A DNA stretch of 33,350 nucleotides from an uncultured Flavonifractor sp. (GTDB lineage Bacteria; Bacillota; Clostridia; Oscillospirales; Oscillospiraceae). The stretch spans positions 1 to 33,350 of the forward strand of contig CALWXU010000010.1 in the NCBI GenBank assembly GCA_944385585.1, read 5' to 3'. Of the stretch, positions 1-6,825 are shown piece after piece. The notes beneath the pieces were generated by a model that searched no databases, was not told the origin of the DNA, and worked only from the letters and a program-made list of their open reading frames with translations. Numbering within the stretch: the stretch's first letter is position 1; the number at the start of each line of letters is the position of its first letter. Both the position numbers and the translations under genes were made by a program.

Positions 1-73
1 GAGTGGCCAAAGGGGGCAGACTGTAAATCTGTTGCGATTCGCTTCGGTGGTTCGAATCCACCCTCCTCCACCA
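1..73 (+). tRNA. tRNA-Tyr (GTA), 5' end cut by the window edge
   Basis: The anticodon stem-loop carries GTA in a loop of the form CTGTAAA, which reads tyrosine codons. A short variable arm follows, then a T arm with a GGTGG/CCACC stem around TTCGAAT. The 3' acceptor strand CTCCTCC, discriminator A and an encoded CCA end at 73. The first dozen or so bases (5' acceptor strand and part of the D arm) lie outside the window. The variable arm fits a class II tRNA such as tRNA-Tyr. Confidence 0.93.
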
Positions 74-79
74 AAAAAA

Positions 80-107
80 TGTCTCGCCAGTAGGCGGGGC
101 ATTTTTA
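80..107 (+). terminator. Terminator after tRNA-Tyr
   Basis: GTCTCGCC and GGCGGGGC pair with two G-U wobbles around a short AGTA loop and are followed by ATTTTTATTT. This is a standard intrinsic terminator placed 8 bases after the tRNA CCA end. Confidence 0.75.
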
Positions 108-168
108 TTTCCCACCTGCTGCTGTGGACTTGTCCTTTATCCCCGTTTGGGGATGAAACCCCCGAAAA

Positions 169-184
169 CAGAACATATGTTCGA
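169..184. promoter_or_regulatory. SOS-type operator (LexA/DinR box)
   Basis: The palindrome GAACATATGTTC (171-182), with A before it and CG context after it, matches 13 of 14 positions of the Gram-positive LexA box CGAAC-N4-GTTCG. It is nested at the centre of a wider inverted repeat: CCGTTTGG at 143-150 and CCAAACGG at 204-211 share almost the same centre. It lies just downstream of a leftward promoter-like sequence (195-224) and about 60 bases upstream of the rightward promoter of the S24 repressor gene. Confidence 0.75.
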
Positions 185-194
185 TTTCTCCGTT

Positions 195-224
195 ATCATA
201 CCACCAAACGGAGATGGCCGTCAA
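195..224 (-). promoter_or_regulatory. Candidate leftward promoter over the SOS box
   Basis: On the minus strand TTGACG (219-224) and TATGAT (195-200) are 18 bases apart. A start near 188 would put the SOS box at about +6 to +17, a classic repressor position. No convincing protein gene lies leftward inside the window, since the transcript would run antisense into the tRNA-Tyr terminator. The promoter is inferred from sequence match only. Confidence 0.45.
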
Positions 225-244
225 GTCTTTTTTCCTTTTTTATA

Positions 245-273
245 TTGCAATTGGTGATAAAATGTGTTAGGAT
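245..273 (+). promoter_or_regulatory. Promoter of the XRE-S24 repressor gene
   Basis: TTGCAA (245-250) and TAGGAT (268-273) are separated by 17 bases, and a strong AGGAGGGG ribosome site follows at 291-298. This predicts a leader of about 25 bases before the ATG at 306. Confidence 0.6.
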
Positions 274-305
274 AGCCCCAAGAATGGGACAGGAGGGGAC
301 GGCAC

Positions 306-926
306 ATGGAGCAGGAGAGCAGCTTTGGCGCCCGCCTGCGGGGCCTGATGGAGGAGCGGGGACTCAGCTATGAGCAGCTGGGCGCCCTTCTGGGGCGCAA
401 CCCCCAGACCCTCAACCGCTACGCCCTGGGACAGCGGGAGCCCAAGATCGGCACCGCCGCCGCCATCGCCCGGGCCTTCGGGGTGGACCCCCTCTGGCTC
501 CAGGGCTACGACGTGCCCCGGACCCCCCGCCGGCTGGAGCGGATGGTCCCCATCCTGGGCACCATCCGGGCTGGGCTGCCCATGGCCGCCCAACAGCAGG
601 CGGAGGGCTGGGCCGCCGCCGACGTGGCGGAGCCGGAGGACCACTTCTACCTGCGGGTCACCGGCGACAGCATGGTCAACGCCGGCATCAAGCCGGGGGA
701 CCTGGTGCTCGTGCGGCGGCAGGACACGGCGGAGAACGGGCAGATCGTGGCCTGCCTGGTGGACGGGGAGGACGCCACCCTCAAGCGCTTCCGGGTGCAG
801 CGGGACATGGTGATCCTCCAGCCGGAGAACCCGGCCTATGAGCCCAGGATCATCCCCCTGCGGGACTTTGAGACCGGCGCGGCCCGCATTGTGGGCGTGG
901 CGGTGCGCCTGGTACGGAATTTGTGA
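306..926 (+). CDS. XRE-family repressor with S24 (LexA/CI-type) peptidase domain
   Basis: The 206-residue protein has an XRE helix-turn-helix at about residues 8-62 and an S24 autoprotease domain at about 85-200. The Ala89-Gly90 pair in IRAG is the expected self-cleavage site, Ser122 in GDSM the nucleophile and Lys160 in ATLK the general base, with LexA-like spacing. In this family RecA filaments or similar signals trigger self-cleavage and derepression. The ATG at 306 follows AGGAGGGG at good spacing. Its HTH is XRE type, not the winged helix of classical LexA, so it is more like a phage-CI/HdiR-type or ImmR-type repressor. No phage genes are nearby. The SOS box upstream suggests control by LexA or self-control. 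It is probably co-transcribed with the next gene, 13 bases downstream. Confidence 0.88.
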   Translation: MEQESSFGARLRGLMEERGLSYEQLGALLGRNPQTLNRYALGQREPKIGTAAAIARAFGVDPLWLQGYDVPRTPRRLERMVPILGTIRAGLPMAAQQQAEGWAAADVAEPEDHFYLRVTGDSMVNAGIKPGDLVLVRRQDTAENGQIVACLVDGEDATLKRFRVQRDMVILQPENPAYEPRIIPLRDFETGAARIVGVAVRLVRNL

Positions 927-939
927 GGAGGGAGCAGCC

Positions 940-1302
940 GTGCTCACAGAGGACTGGATGCTGCGGCAGGTGGAGGCCTTGGCCCGCTCCATCGCCTATC
1001 TGGTGTTCCAGAAGGACACCACCGAATACGTCCCCACCGGGGCGGAGGCCGACGGGCCGGTGGACGGGCTCCACCGCCGCCTGCTGGAGCGGGTCAACGC
1101 CGGCGACATCTGCGGGGCGGAGGATCTGCTCTACACCGAGGCCGATCTGGACGACCGGCGCTATCTGGAGCTGGCGGTGGACTTCTACAGCCGGCTCAAC
1201 GACCTGACCGACCGGCAGCTGGAGGAGGGCGGCTTCAGCCGGGAGGAGATCCAGGACGGCCTGCGGGATCTGGCCGGGCAGTTCGGCGTATCCCTGCTGT
1301 AA
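940..1302 (+). CDS. Small acidic protein of unknown function (DUF6483-like)
   Basis: I place the start at GTG 940, which has GAGGAGGGAG just upstream and lies 13 bases after the repressor stop; the open frame reaches further back but overlaps the repressor. The 120-residue product is acidic and predicted all-helical, beginning MLTEDWMLRQVEAL with no signal peptide or membrane segment. It recalls small Clostridia proteins annotated as DUF6483, but I assign that from memory of the pattern only. A cytoplasmic role, possibly linked to the adjacent repressor, is an inference from operon position. Confidence 0.75.
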   Translation: MLTEDWMLRQVEALARSIAYLVFQKDTTEYVPTGAEADGPVDGLHRRLLERVNAGDICGAEDLLYTEADLDDRRYLELAVDFYSRLNDLTDRQLEEGGFSREEIQDGLRDLAGQFGVSLL

Positions 1303-1326
1303 GACATTGGGAAGGAGAATGTATCA

Positions 1327-1668
1327 ATGAGACTGGATTTCAGCGCCATGGAGGAGACCGCCATGCCCCGCTTCCGGGGCGGCGAGGGGACGACCTACGC
1401 CCGGATGCTGTCGGACGGGCACAACCGGATCATGCGGGGCCGGCTGGAGCCGGGGGCCTCCATCGGCTCCCACACCCACACCGGCAGCAGCGAGGTCATC
1501 TACATCCTCTCCGGCACCTGCAGGGCCCTGTGCGACGGCGCGGAGGAGCGCCTCTCCCCCGGCCAGTGCCACTACTGCCCGGAGGGGAGCGCCCACAGCC
1601 TGGTCAACGACGGCGGGGCGGATCTGGAGTATTTCGCCGTGGTGCCCCAGCACGGGGCCGGCGGCTGA
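1327..1668 (+). CDS. Small single-domain cupin protein
   Basis: The 113-residue protein carries both cupin motifs. Motif 1 runs from Gly47 through His49, His51 and Glu56 to Gly63; motif 2 runs from Gly79 through Pro85 and Gly87 to His90. The three histidines and the glutamate are the usual metal ligands, so a divalent-metal beta-barrel is likely. Small cupins of this kind may be sugar-binding, isomerase-like or dioxygenase-like, and the substrate cannot be read from sequence. AGGAG precedes the ATG, and a 24-base gap from the previous gene suggests one operon with the repressor. A bidirectional terminator follows. Confidence 0.88.
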   Translation: MRLDFSAMEETAMPRFRGGEGTTYARMLSDGHNRIMRGRLEPGASIGSHTHTGSSEVIYILSGTCRALCDGAEERLSPGQCHYCPEGSAHSLVNDGGADLEYFAVVPQHGAGG

Positions 1669-1693
1669 TTGTGTCAAATACAGGCCGAAAAAG

Positions 1694-1727
1694 CGGCGGA
1701 CCGTATCTTCCGATACGGTCCGCCGTT
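1694..1727. terminator. Bidirectional terminator between cupin and signal peptidase genes
   Basis: A perfect 14-base-pair stem (1694-1707 with 1712-1725) closes a TTCC loop. It is flanked by AAAAAG on the left and TTCTT on the right, so it can end transcripts from both converging genes. Confidence 0.85.
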
Positions 1728-1779
1728 CTTGATGCGTCTGCAATTTGGGGCGGAGGGCAGGGCCCCAGCTGTCCGGCAC

Positions 1780-2403
1780 TCAACGCTCCGTCCCGTCGGG
1801 GATGGCGCCGAAGTTCTGGAAGGGCAGGAGAATCCACACCGCCCGGCCCAGCACATACCGCTCATCCACCGTGCCCAGGGTCACGTCCCGGCTGTCGGAG
1901 GAGTGGTTGCGGTTGTCCCCCATGACGAAGATGGAGCCCTCCGGCACCTCCACATGGGTGAGGTGCTCATAGTTGGCCGGGGGCACCATGGCCTCGTTGA
2001 TATAGGGCTCGTCCAGCACCTGCCCGTCCACCGACACGGTGCCCGCCTCATAGTCGATGTCCACCGTCTGCCCCCCCACGGCGATCACCCGCTTGACGAT
2101 GGGGCCCTCGGAGGCGTCAAACTCCTTGGTGAGCACCACCACATCCCCCTGCTCCGGCTCATAGCCGATGCTCTGCAGGAGGAGCAGATCCCCGTGGTGG
2201 AGGGTGGGGTACATGGACTCCCCGTCCACGCCGATGATGCGGCCCACAAAGGTGAACAGGAGAATCAGGGTGATCAGCGCGGCCACCAGGGCCTGGAGCC
2301 AGAAGAAGAGGTCCATCTTGAAGGAATCGCCGCTGGACAGCTCCTCCTTCTCCTTCTCCGCCTCGCCGTTTTTCTTCTCTTTTGCCAATGGTATCAGCTC
2401 CAT
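1780..2403 (-). CDS. sipS: Signal peptidase I
   Basis: The 207-residue protein is a type I signal peptidase that removes signal peptides from secreted proteins at the outer face of the membrane. A charged cytoplasmic tail (residues 1-30) precedes one membrane anchor (about 33-58). The catalytic Ser63 lies in GESMYPT and the general base Lys104 in VKRVIAVGG; box E (MGDNR...DSR) is at about 161-172. Length and single anchor match Gram-positive SipS/SipT enzymes. Its own promoter lies inside the 3' end of the upstream ATPase gene and gives a very short leader with no obvious Shine-Dalgarno site. The gene symbol is by family similarity; genomes often hold several paralogues. Confidence 0.95.
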   Translation of the reverse strand: MELIPLAKEKKNGEAEKEKEELSSGDSFKMDLFFWLQALVAALITLILLFTFVGRIIGVDGESMYPTLHHGDLLLLQSIGYEPEQGDVVVLTKEFDASEGPIVKRVIAVGGQTVDIDYEAGTVSVDGQVLDEPYINEAMVPPANYEHLTHVEVPEGSIFVMGDNRNHSSDSRDVTLGTVDERYVLGRAVWILLPFQNFGAIPDGTER

Positions 2404-2422
2404 GAACAGAGTAATTACAGGT

Positions 2423-2451
2423 ATTATACCCTGATCCGCTCACGATTGCAA
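2423..2451 (-). promoter_or_regulatory. Promoter of the signal peptidase gene
   Basis: On the minus strand TTGCAA (2446-2451) and a perfect TATAAT (2423-2428) are 17 bases apart. The -35 element lies inside the last codons of the upstream ATPase gene. The predicted start, near 2416, is only about 13 bases from the ATG at 2403. Confidence 0.75.
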
Positions 2452-4698
2452 GGTTTGGATGGACACATCCCCCCGCCCCGCCATGAGCGCCCCCTCCCGG
2501 GTGTGGCAGGTGAACAGGAGGATCTGCCGCTCCCGCCCCAGCTCCCGCAGCAGCTCCAGGGCCTGGGCGCAGCGGGCGTCGTCGAAATTGGCCAGGGCGT
2601 CGTCCAGCACCAGGGGGCACGGGTCGTCCTGGGGCAGCACCAGCTGGCACACCGCCAGGCGCACCGCCAGGTAGAGCTGGTCGGCGGTGCCCTGGGACAG
2701 GGTGAGGGCCCGCCGGGGCGTCAGGCCGTCGTGCTCCTCCGCCAGGGCCTCGAACTGCTGGGTCAGGGCCACCTTGTCGTACTTGCCGCCGGTGAGCCGG
2801 GCGAGCAGCTCCCCGGCCCGGCGGTTGAGGGCGGGGGAAAAGCGGGCCTGGAGCTGTCCGTGGGCCCCCTCCAGGGCGGCCAGGGCGGCGGCGATGGCGT
2901 CGTACTCCGCCCGGCGGCGGGAGAGCTCCTCCAGAACCGCCTCCCGGCGCAGGCGGAGCTCCTCCGGCTCGCCCAGGGTGTTCAGCTCCCCCTGGGCCAT
3001 GGCCAGGCCCCCCCGCAGGCGGGAGAGCTCCCCCTGGTTGGCGGTGAGCCTTGCCGCCGTCTCGGCGGGGTCGAACCGGGGCTCGACGCCGGGGTCGGGG
3101 GCCACCGCCTCCGGCCGGGGCAGGCTGTCGGCCAGCTTCCGCGCCCCCTCCAGGCGCACCCGTGCGGTGGACAGCCGCTCGTCCAGGCTCAGGGCCCGGG
3201 AGAGGGCGGCGGACACGCTGAAGCTGCTGGTCACATCGGGGGCAAAGGGGCGCACCAGCGCCAGCAGCTTGGCCTGGGTGGCCTCGTCCCGCTCCCGCTG
3301 CCCGGCCAGGGTGCGCTCCAGCTCCTCCCGCTTCTGGGCGGTCTGCTCCGCCACCACCCAGGCCTCCCGGTAGGCGCTGGCCCGGCCCAGGATGTCCTGG
3401 GGGCGCTCCGCCTCATAGCGGGTCAGCAGCTCCGCCGCCGCCGCGGCCGCCCGCCGTTTGGCGGTTCCGGCCAGTACCAGCAGGACAACGCCGGCCACGG
3501 CCGCGGCGGCGGAAACCCCGGCCGTGAGCAGCACCGAGGTGACACTGCCGGACAGAACCCGCGGCAGCACCCCGTACACGGCGGCCAGCACCCCCGCCGC
3601 GCCCGCCGCCAGCAGGATGCCGCCCCCGGCGTAGAGCCCGCCGGTGCGGGGGATCCGCTCGGCCTCCTCAGCGTCGGCGCTGGCCTGCTGCCACGCCTGG
3701 TCGGGGGTCAGGCCGGGGAACAGGGGGTCCTCCGCCACCGCCTTCGCCGCCGCCTCGGCGGCGCGGGCCTCCTCCAGCTGCTCCTCGGTCAGCTTCCGGC
3801 TGGCGTGGAGGGCGTTGAGGGCGTTCAGCTCCCCCTGGGCCCGCTTCAGGGTGTCCCGGTCCGGCGGCTGCCCGTGGCGGGTGCGCTGGGCCTCCAGGGC
3901 GTCCACCTGGGCCTGGGCCTCGGCCAGGGCGGCCTGGGCCGCCTCCCACCGCTGCCGCCGCCCCTCCATGGCCCGGGCCAGGTGGGCGTCCCGCTCGGCC
4001 TCCAGCAGGGCGTGCTCGGCCTGGATGCGGTCGATCTCCCGCCTGGCCTCCTGGGAGAGGCGGAAGGCCTTGGACTGCCTGGCCAGGGTGGCCTCGATGC
4101 CGGACAGCTCCTCCTCCAGCCTGGGGATCAGGCCGGTCTTGTTGTGCCTCCTCCGGTTGAGCCAGTCCCGCAGGCGGCGCTCCACCCGGGAATAGGACAC
4201 GTCCTCCTCCCCGCTGGAGGCCAGGGCGGCGATGCGGGCCTCCAGGGCGGGGGCGCCGTCGATGGCCGCGCCCCCCTGGCCCACGAAGGCGGAGCGCTCA
4301 AACACCTCCCGGGGCACGCCGGTGAGGAGCTCCCCCGCATGGACCCCGGTGAGCTCCGGCACCGGCGCGCCGGTGTCGGTGTACACCGCCTCAAGCTGTC
4401 CGAAGGGGGCGCTCCCCTTGGCGGAGCGCCGGAGGGTGACAGACCGCCCCTTCCAGACCAGCTCCACGCTCCCCTCCATGGGGGCGCCGCTCCAGGGCTG
4501 ATAGCGGTTCTTCTCCGCGATGTAGCCCTGCCTGTCCCGCTCCTTGGTGTTGACGCCGTAGAGCATGGCGCGCAGAAATGCCGACCAGGTGGACTTTCCC
4601 CCCTCGTTGGGGGCCTCTATGATGTTCAGGCCCTCCCCCAGCGCCAGCTCCCGGTTCTGGAGCGCGCCGAAGGAGGCCTTCATGCGTACAATTCTCAT
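2440..4698 (-). CDS. YhaN-like AAA/SMC-type ATPase (SbcC-like partner)
   Basis: I start the gene at the ATG at 4698, which overlaps the nuclease stop as ATGA and begins MRIVRM; the open frame extends upstream only through the nuclease gene. The 752-residue protein has an N-terminal Rad50/SbcC-type ATPase lobe with Walker A APNEGGKST (Lys35), a long coiled-coil middle, and two hydrophobic segments near its centre as in Bacillus YhaN. The C-terminal lobe carries the signature LSQGTADQ (about 673) and Walker B VLDDALANFDD (about 697-707). The family pairs with a Mre11/SbcD-type nuclease in DNA end processing. The translational coupling to the nuclease gene supports a complex. The central membrane segments set it apart from true SbcC, so I avoid that symbol. 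Confidence 0.88.
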   Translation of the reverse strand: MRIVRMKASFGALQNRELALGEGLNIIEAPNEGGKSTWSAFLRAMLYGVNTKERDRQGYIAEKNRYQPWSGAPMEGSVELVWKGRSVTLRRSAKGSAPFGQLEAVYTDTGAPVPELTGVHAGELLTGVPREVFERSAFVGQGGAAIDGAPALEARIAALASSGEEDVSYSRVERRLRDWLNRRRHNKTGLIPRLEEELSGIEATLARQSKAFRLSQEARREIDRIQAEHALLEAERDAHLARAMEGRRQRWEAAQAALAEAQAQVDALEAQRTRHGQPPDRDTLKRAQGELNALNALHASRKLTEEQLEEARAAEAAAKAVAEDPLFPGLTPDQAWQQASADAEEAERIPRTGGLYAGGGILLAAGAAGVLAAVYGVLPRVLSGSVTSVLLTAGVSAAAAVAGVVLLVLAGTAKRRAAAAAAELLTRYEAERPQDILGRASAYREAWVVAEQTAQKREELERTLAGQRERDEATQAKLLALVRPFAPDVTSSFSVSAALSRALSLDERLSTARVRLEGARKLADSLPRPEAVAPDPGVEPRFDPAETAARLTANQGELSRLRGGLAMAQGELNTLGEPEELRLRREAVLEELSRRRAEYDAIAAALAALEGAHGQLQARFSPALNRRAGELLARLTGGKYDKVALTQQFEALAEEHDGLTPRRALTLSQGTADQLYLAVRLAVCQLVLPQDDPCPLVLDDALANFDDARCAQALELLRELGRERQILLFTCHTREGALMAGRGDVSIQTLQS

Positions 4699-5771
4699 GG
4701 GCAGGGGTCCTCCCCGTTCTCCAGGGCCGCCAGGCCGAATTGGGCGGCCAGCTCCAGCCCCTCCGGCTGCTGGCCCTTCAGGGTGCGCAGGAACAGCCCG
4801 GTGAGGCTGTCCTCCCCCGACCGGGCCCACAGATCCCGCCGCGGCCGGGTGTGGTCCCGGAGGCTCACGCTGTAGTAGCAGGGCTCCGCCAGGGCGGCGA
4901 GGGCGGCCGCGTCCGGCGGCTCGTCCCGCTCCCCGGTGAGCACGATGCGGCAGCAGTCGCCGACCGGGGCGGCGGGCAGCGCGGCCGCCAGGGCCGCCGC
5001 CGGGCTCTCCGCCCCGGTGACGTCCACCGTCAGGATCTCGTAGCGCCGCCTGGCCAGGGGGACAAGCTCGGCGGACACGGCCCCCCCGTCGTCCACGGTC
5101 ACGGCCAGCACGCCCTTATCCCCCGTCTCGTCAAAGCCCCGCCCCTCGGGACAGCCGGGGTAGGCCCAGTATGTATCCCCCGCCCTCTGCAGGCCGGAGC
5201 AGGCGTGGACGTGGCCCAGGGCCAGGTAGGTGAGGCCGCTGCCGGCGATGTCCTCCAGGGAGATGGGGCCGTAGCGGCTCCGGCTCTCCACGTCCCCGTG
5301 AAGGACCATCAGGTGGGTTTTTCCGTCCCGGGGGGCGGCAAAGCCCAGCAGGGGGGAGCGGTCGGCCTGGGGGGTGGTGAAGGCCGCCCCGTGGACCACG
5401 CAGTTGAGGCCGGGCAGCTCCACCGACTCCACCGCCACGGTGGTGAAGATGTGGACGTTGTCCGGCCACACCGCCCCGGCGTAGACCGAGCGGGCGTCGT
5501 AGTAGTCGTGGTTGCCAGGGGCGAGAAAGACGGGGCAGGGCAGGGCCCCCAGGCACCGGGCCAGGGCCTGCACCGTCTCCTGATAGGTCTCCCCGCCGTC
5601 CAGCAGGTCGCCGGACAGGAGCACCAGGTCGGCCCGCCGCGCCTCCGCCAGGTCGACCAGGCGGTCCAGCAGCTCCCGCTGCTCCCCCCGGCGCTCTCTG
5701 GCCTTTTCCGGCGGCAGGGCCGCAAAGGGGGCGTCCAGGTGGAAGTCCGCCCCGTGGATGATGGTCAGCAT
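4695..5771 (-). CDS. YhaO/SbcD-like DNA repair exonuclease (calcineurin-type)
   Basis: The 358-residue protein is a metallophosphoesterase of the Mre11/SbcD group. All metal-site motifs are present: Asp9-x-His11, Asp55 in SGDLLDGG, Asn87-His88 in GNHDYYD, His158 in LHGD, and His187/His189 in GHVH. A C-terminal cap region of about 120 residues follows. The enzyme should cut DNA ends with two Mn ions, working with the coiled-coil ATPase encoded next. The two genes overlap by four bases, indicating translational coupling. AAAGGA precedes the ATG at 5771. Homologous pairs in Bacillus are yhaO/yhaN. Confidence 0.9.
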   Translation of the reverse strand: MLTIIHGADFHLDAPFAALPPEKARERRGEQRELLDRLVDLAEARRADLVLLSGDLLDGGETYQETVQALARCLGALPCPVFLAPGNHDYYDARSVYAGAVWPDNVHIFTTVAVESVELPGLNCVVHGAAFTTPQADRSPLLGFAAPRDGKTHLMVLHGDVESRSRYGPISLEDIAGSGLTYLALGHVHACSGLQRAGDTYWAYPGCPEGRGFDETGDKGVLAVTVDDGGAVSAELVPLARRRYEILTVDVTGAESPAAALAAALPAAPVGDCCRIVLTGERDEPPDAAALAALAEPCYYSVSLRDHTRPRRDLWARSGEDSLTGLFLRTLKGQQPEGLELAAQFGLAALENGEDPCP

Positions 5772-5850
5772 GGGTGATTGGTTCCTTTCTCAAAGGGGTT
5801 GTGGGACAGCTGTGAGGGGGAGCGGCCCCCGGGCCATGCCGTCCCTGCGT

Positions 5851-6633
5851 TTAGTCGCGGATGTCCACCCGCTCGGCGGACAGGCACCTGCCCGCCTCCA
5901 CGTCGATGGAGAAGAGCACGCTCTCCAGCTTGCAGGGGCCGTCGGCCGGCTCAAACCGCCGGGGCAGGCCGCCCAGGAAGCGGTTGATGGCCTGGTCCGG
6001 CCGGATGCCCAGCACGCTCTGGGCCGGGCCGGTCATGCCCAGGTCGGTGACGAAGCCCAGGCCGCGGGGCAGCACCTGGCAGTCGGCGGTGGGCACGTGG
6101 GTGTGGGTGCCCCAGACGGCGTGGGCCCGGCCGTCCAGATACCAGCCCATGGCCCCCTTCTCGCTGGTGGCCTCGGCGTGGAAGTCCACCAGCACCACGT
6201 CGGCGCCCTCCATGCGCTTGAGCACCCGGTCGGCGGTGGTGAAGGGGTTTTCAAAGTTGCTGTCCATCTCGCACCGGCCGATGAGGTTGATCACCCCGAT
6301 GCGCACCCCTCTGGGGCCGTCGTACACCCCCCAGCCCCGGCCGGGCACCCGGCTGGTGTAGTTGGCCGGGCGGAGGGTGTAGCGGTCGCTCTCCAGGAAG
6401 TCGGCGATCTGGATGCGGTTCCAGGTGTGGTTGCCCAAAGTGACCACGTCGGCCCCGGCGTCGAAGATCTCCCGGGCCTGCCGGGGCAGGATGCCCACGC
6501 CGGAGGCGTTCTCCCCGTTGACCACGGTGAAGTGCACGTCCTTGAGCTTTTTCAGCTCCCGCAGGTGGCGGCCCAGGTATGCCACCCCGGAATCCCCCAC
6601 CACGTCGCCCACGGCCAGTACGTTCAGTATCAT
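5851..6633 (-). CDS. ymdB: YmdB-like metallophosphoesterase (TIGR00282 family)
   Basis: I choose the ATG at 6633, preceded by GGGAGGAG, over an in-frame start 60 bases upstream that adds an unconserved tail. The 260-residue protein matches the YmdB family of calcineurin-like phosphodiesterases, shown in Bacillus to hydrolyse 2',3'-cyclic nucleotides and to affect biofilm and motility gene expression. Metal ligands are visible: Asp10 in VGDVVGDSG, NGEN near 39-42, Asn68-His69 in LGNHTWN, His142 in DFHAEATSE, and His167/His169 in GTHTHVPT. There is no signal peptide. A promoter lies just upstream and the next genes on this strand are the YhaO/YhaN pair 79 bases away, with no clear terminator between. 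Confidence 0.93.
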   Translation of the reverse strand: MILNVLAVGDVVGDSGVAYLGRHLRELKKLKDVHFTVVNGENASGVGILPRQAREIFDAGADVVTLGNHTWNRIQIADFLESDRYTLRPANYTSRVPGRGWGVYDGPRGVRIGVINLIGRCEMDSNFENPFTTADRVLKRMEGADVVLVDFHAEATSEKGAMGWYLDGRAHAVWGTHTHVPTADCQVLPRGLGFVTDLGMTGPAQSVLGIRPDQAINRFLGGLPRRFEPADGPCKLESVLFSIDVEAGRCLSAERVDIRD

Positions 6634-6672
6634 AACGCTCCTCCCTCTGTCACAAAACAACAAACAAGCTAT

Positions 6673-6701
6673 ATTATATGTGATTTCCCGCAAAAGGGCA
6701 A
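6673..6701 (-). promoter_or_regulatory. Promoter of the ymdB-like gene
   Basis: On the minus strand TTGCCC (6696-6701) and a perfect TATAAT (6673-6678) are separated by 17 bases. The leader is about 33 bases. Confidence 0.75.
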
Positions 6702-6722
6702 ACCGTTTTTTCTGGGCCGGCC

Positions 6723-6799
6723 CTGTAACCCGCTGTCACTGCCTGTAACCGGATTGGAACCGGCCCTGTAACCCAATTTCCCTTCAAAACTGCTATCAT
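6723..6799 (+). promoter_or_regulatory. Phased CTGTNAC array and -10 box (possible Pho box promoter)
   Basis: CTGTAAC occurs at 6723, 6743 and 6766, CTGTCAC at 6733, and a degenerate TTGGAAC at 6754. The steps are 10, 10, 11 and 12 bases, close to one helical turn. A -10-like TATCAT (6794-6799) follows with no recognisable -35 element at 17 bases. Direct repeats phased at about 11 bases in place of a -35 box are the hallmark of OmpR/PhoB-type activator sites, and CTGTCA is the E. coli Pho box half-site. Assignment to the local PhoB-type regulator is inference; the last repeat is 21 bases from the -10, further than in classical Pho boxes. Confidence 0.5.
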
Positions 6800-6825
6800 G
6801 GTAGCGCAAAAGGAGGTTATTCTCT

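Noticed and set aside
306..926. Calling this gene lexA.
   Set aside because: The N-terminus is an XRE helix-turn-helix, not the LexA winged helix. Only the S24 half and the nearby SOS box are LexA-like.
1669..4875. A plus-strand open frame of over 1000 residues opposite the signal peptidase and ATPase genes.
   Set aside because: It is rich in Gly, Pro, Gln and His, has no domain, and lies opposite clearly real genes. It is a product of high GC and few stop codons.
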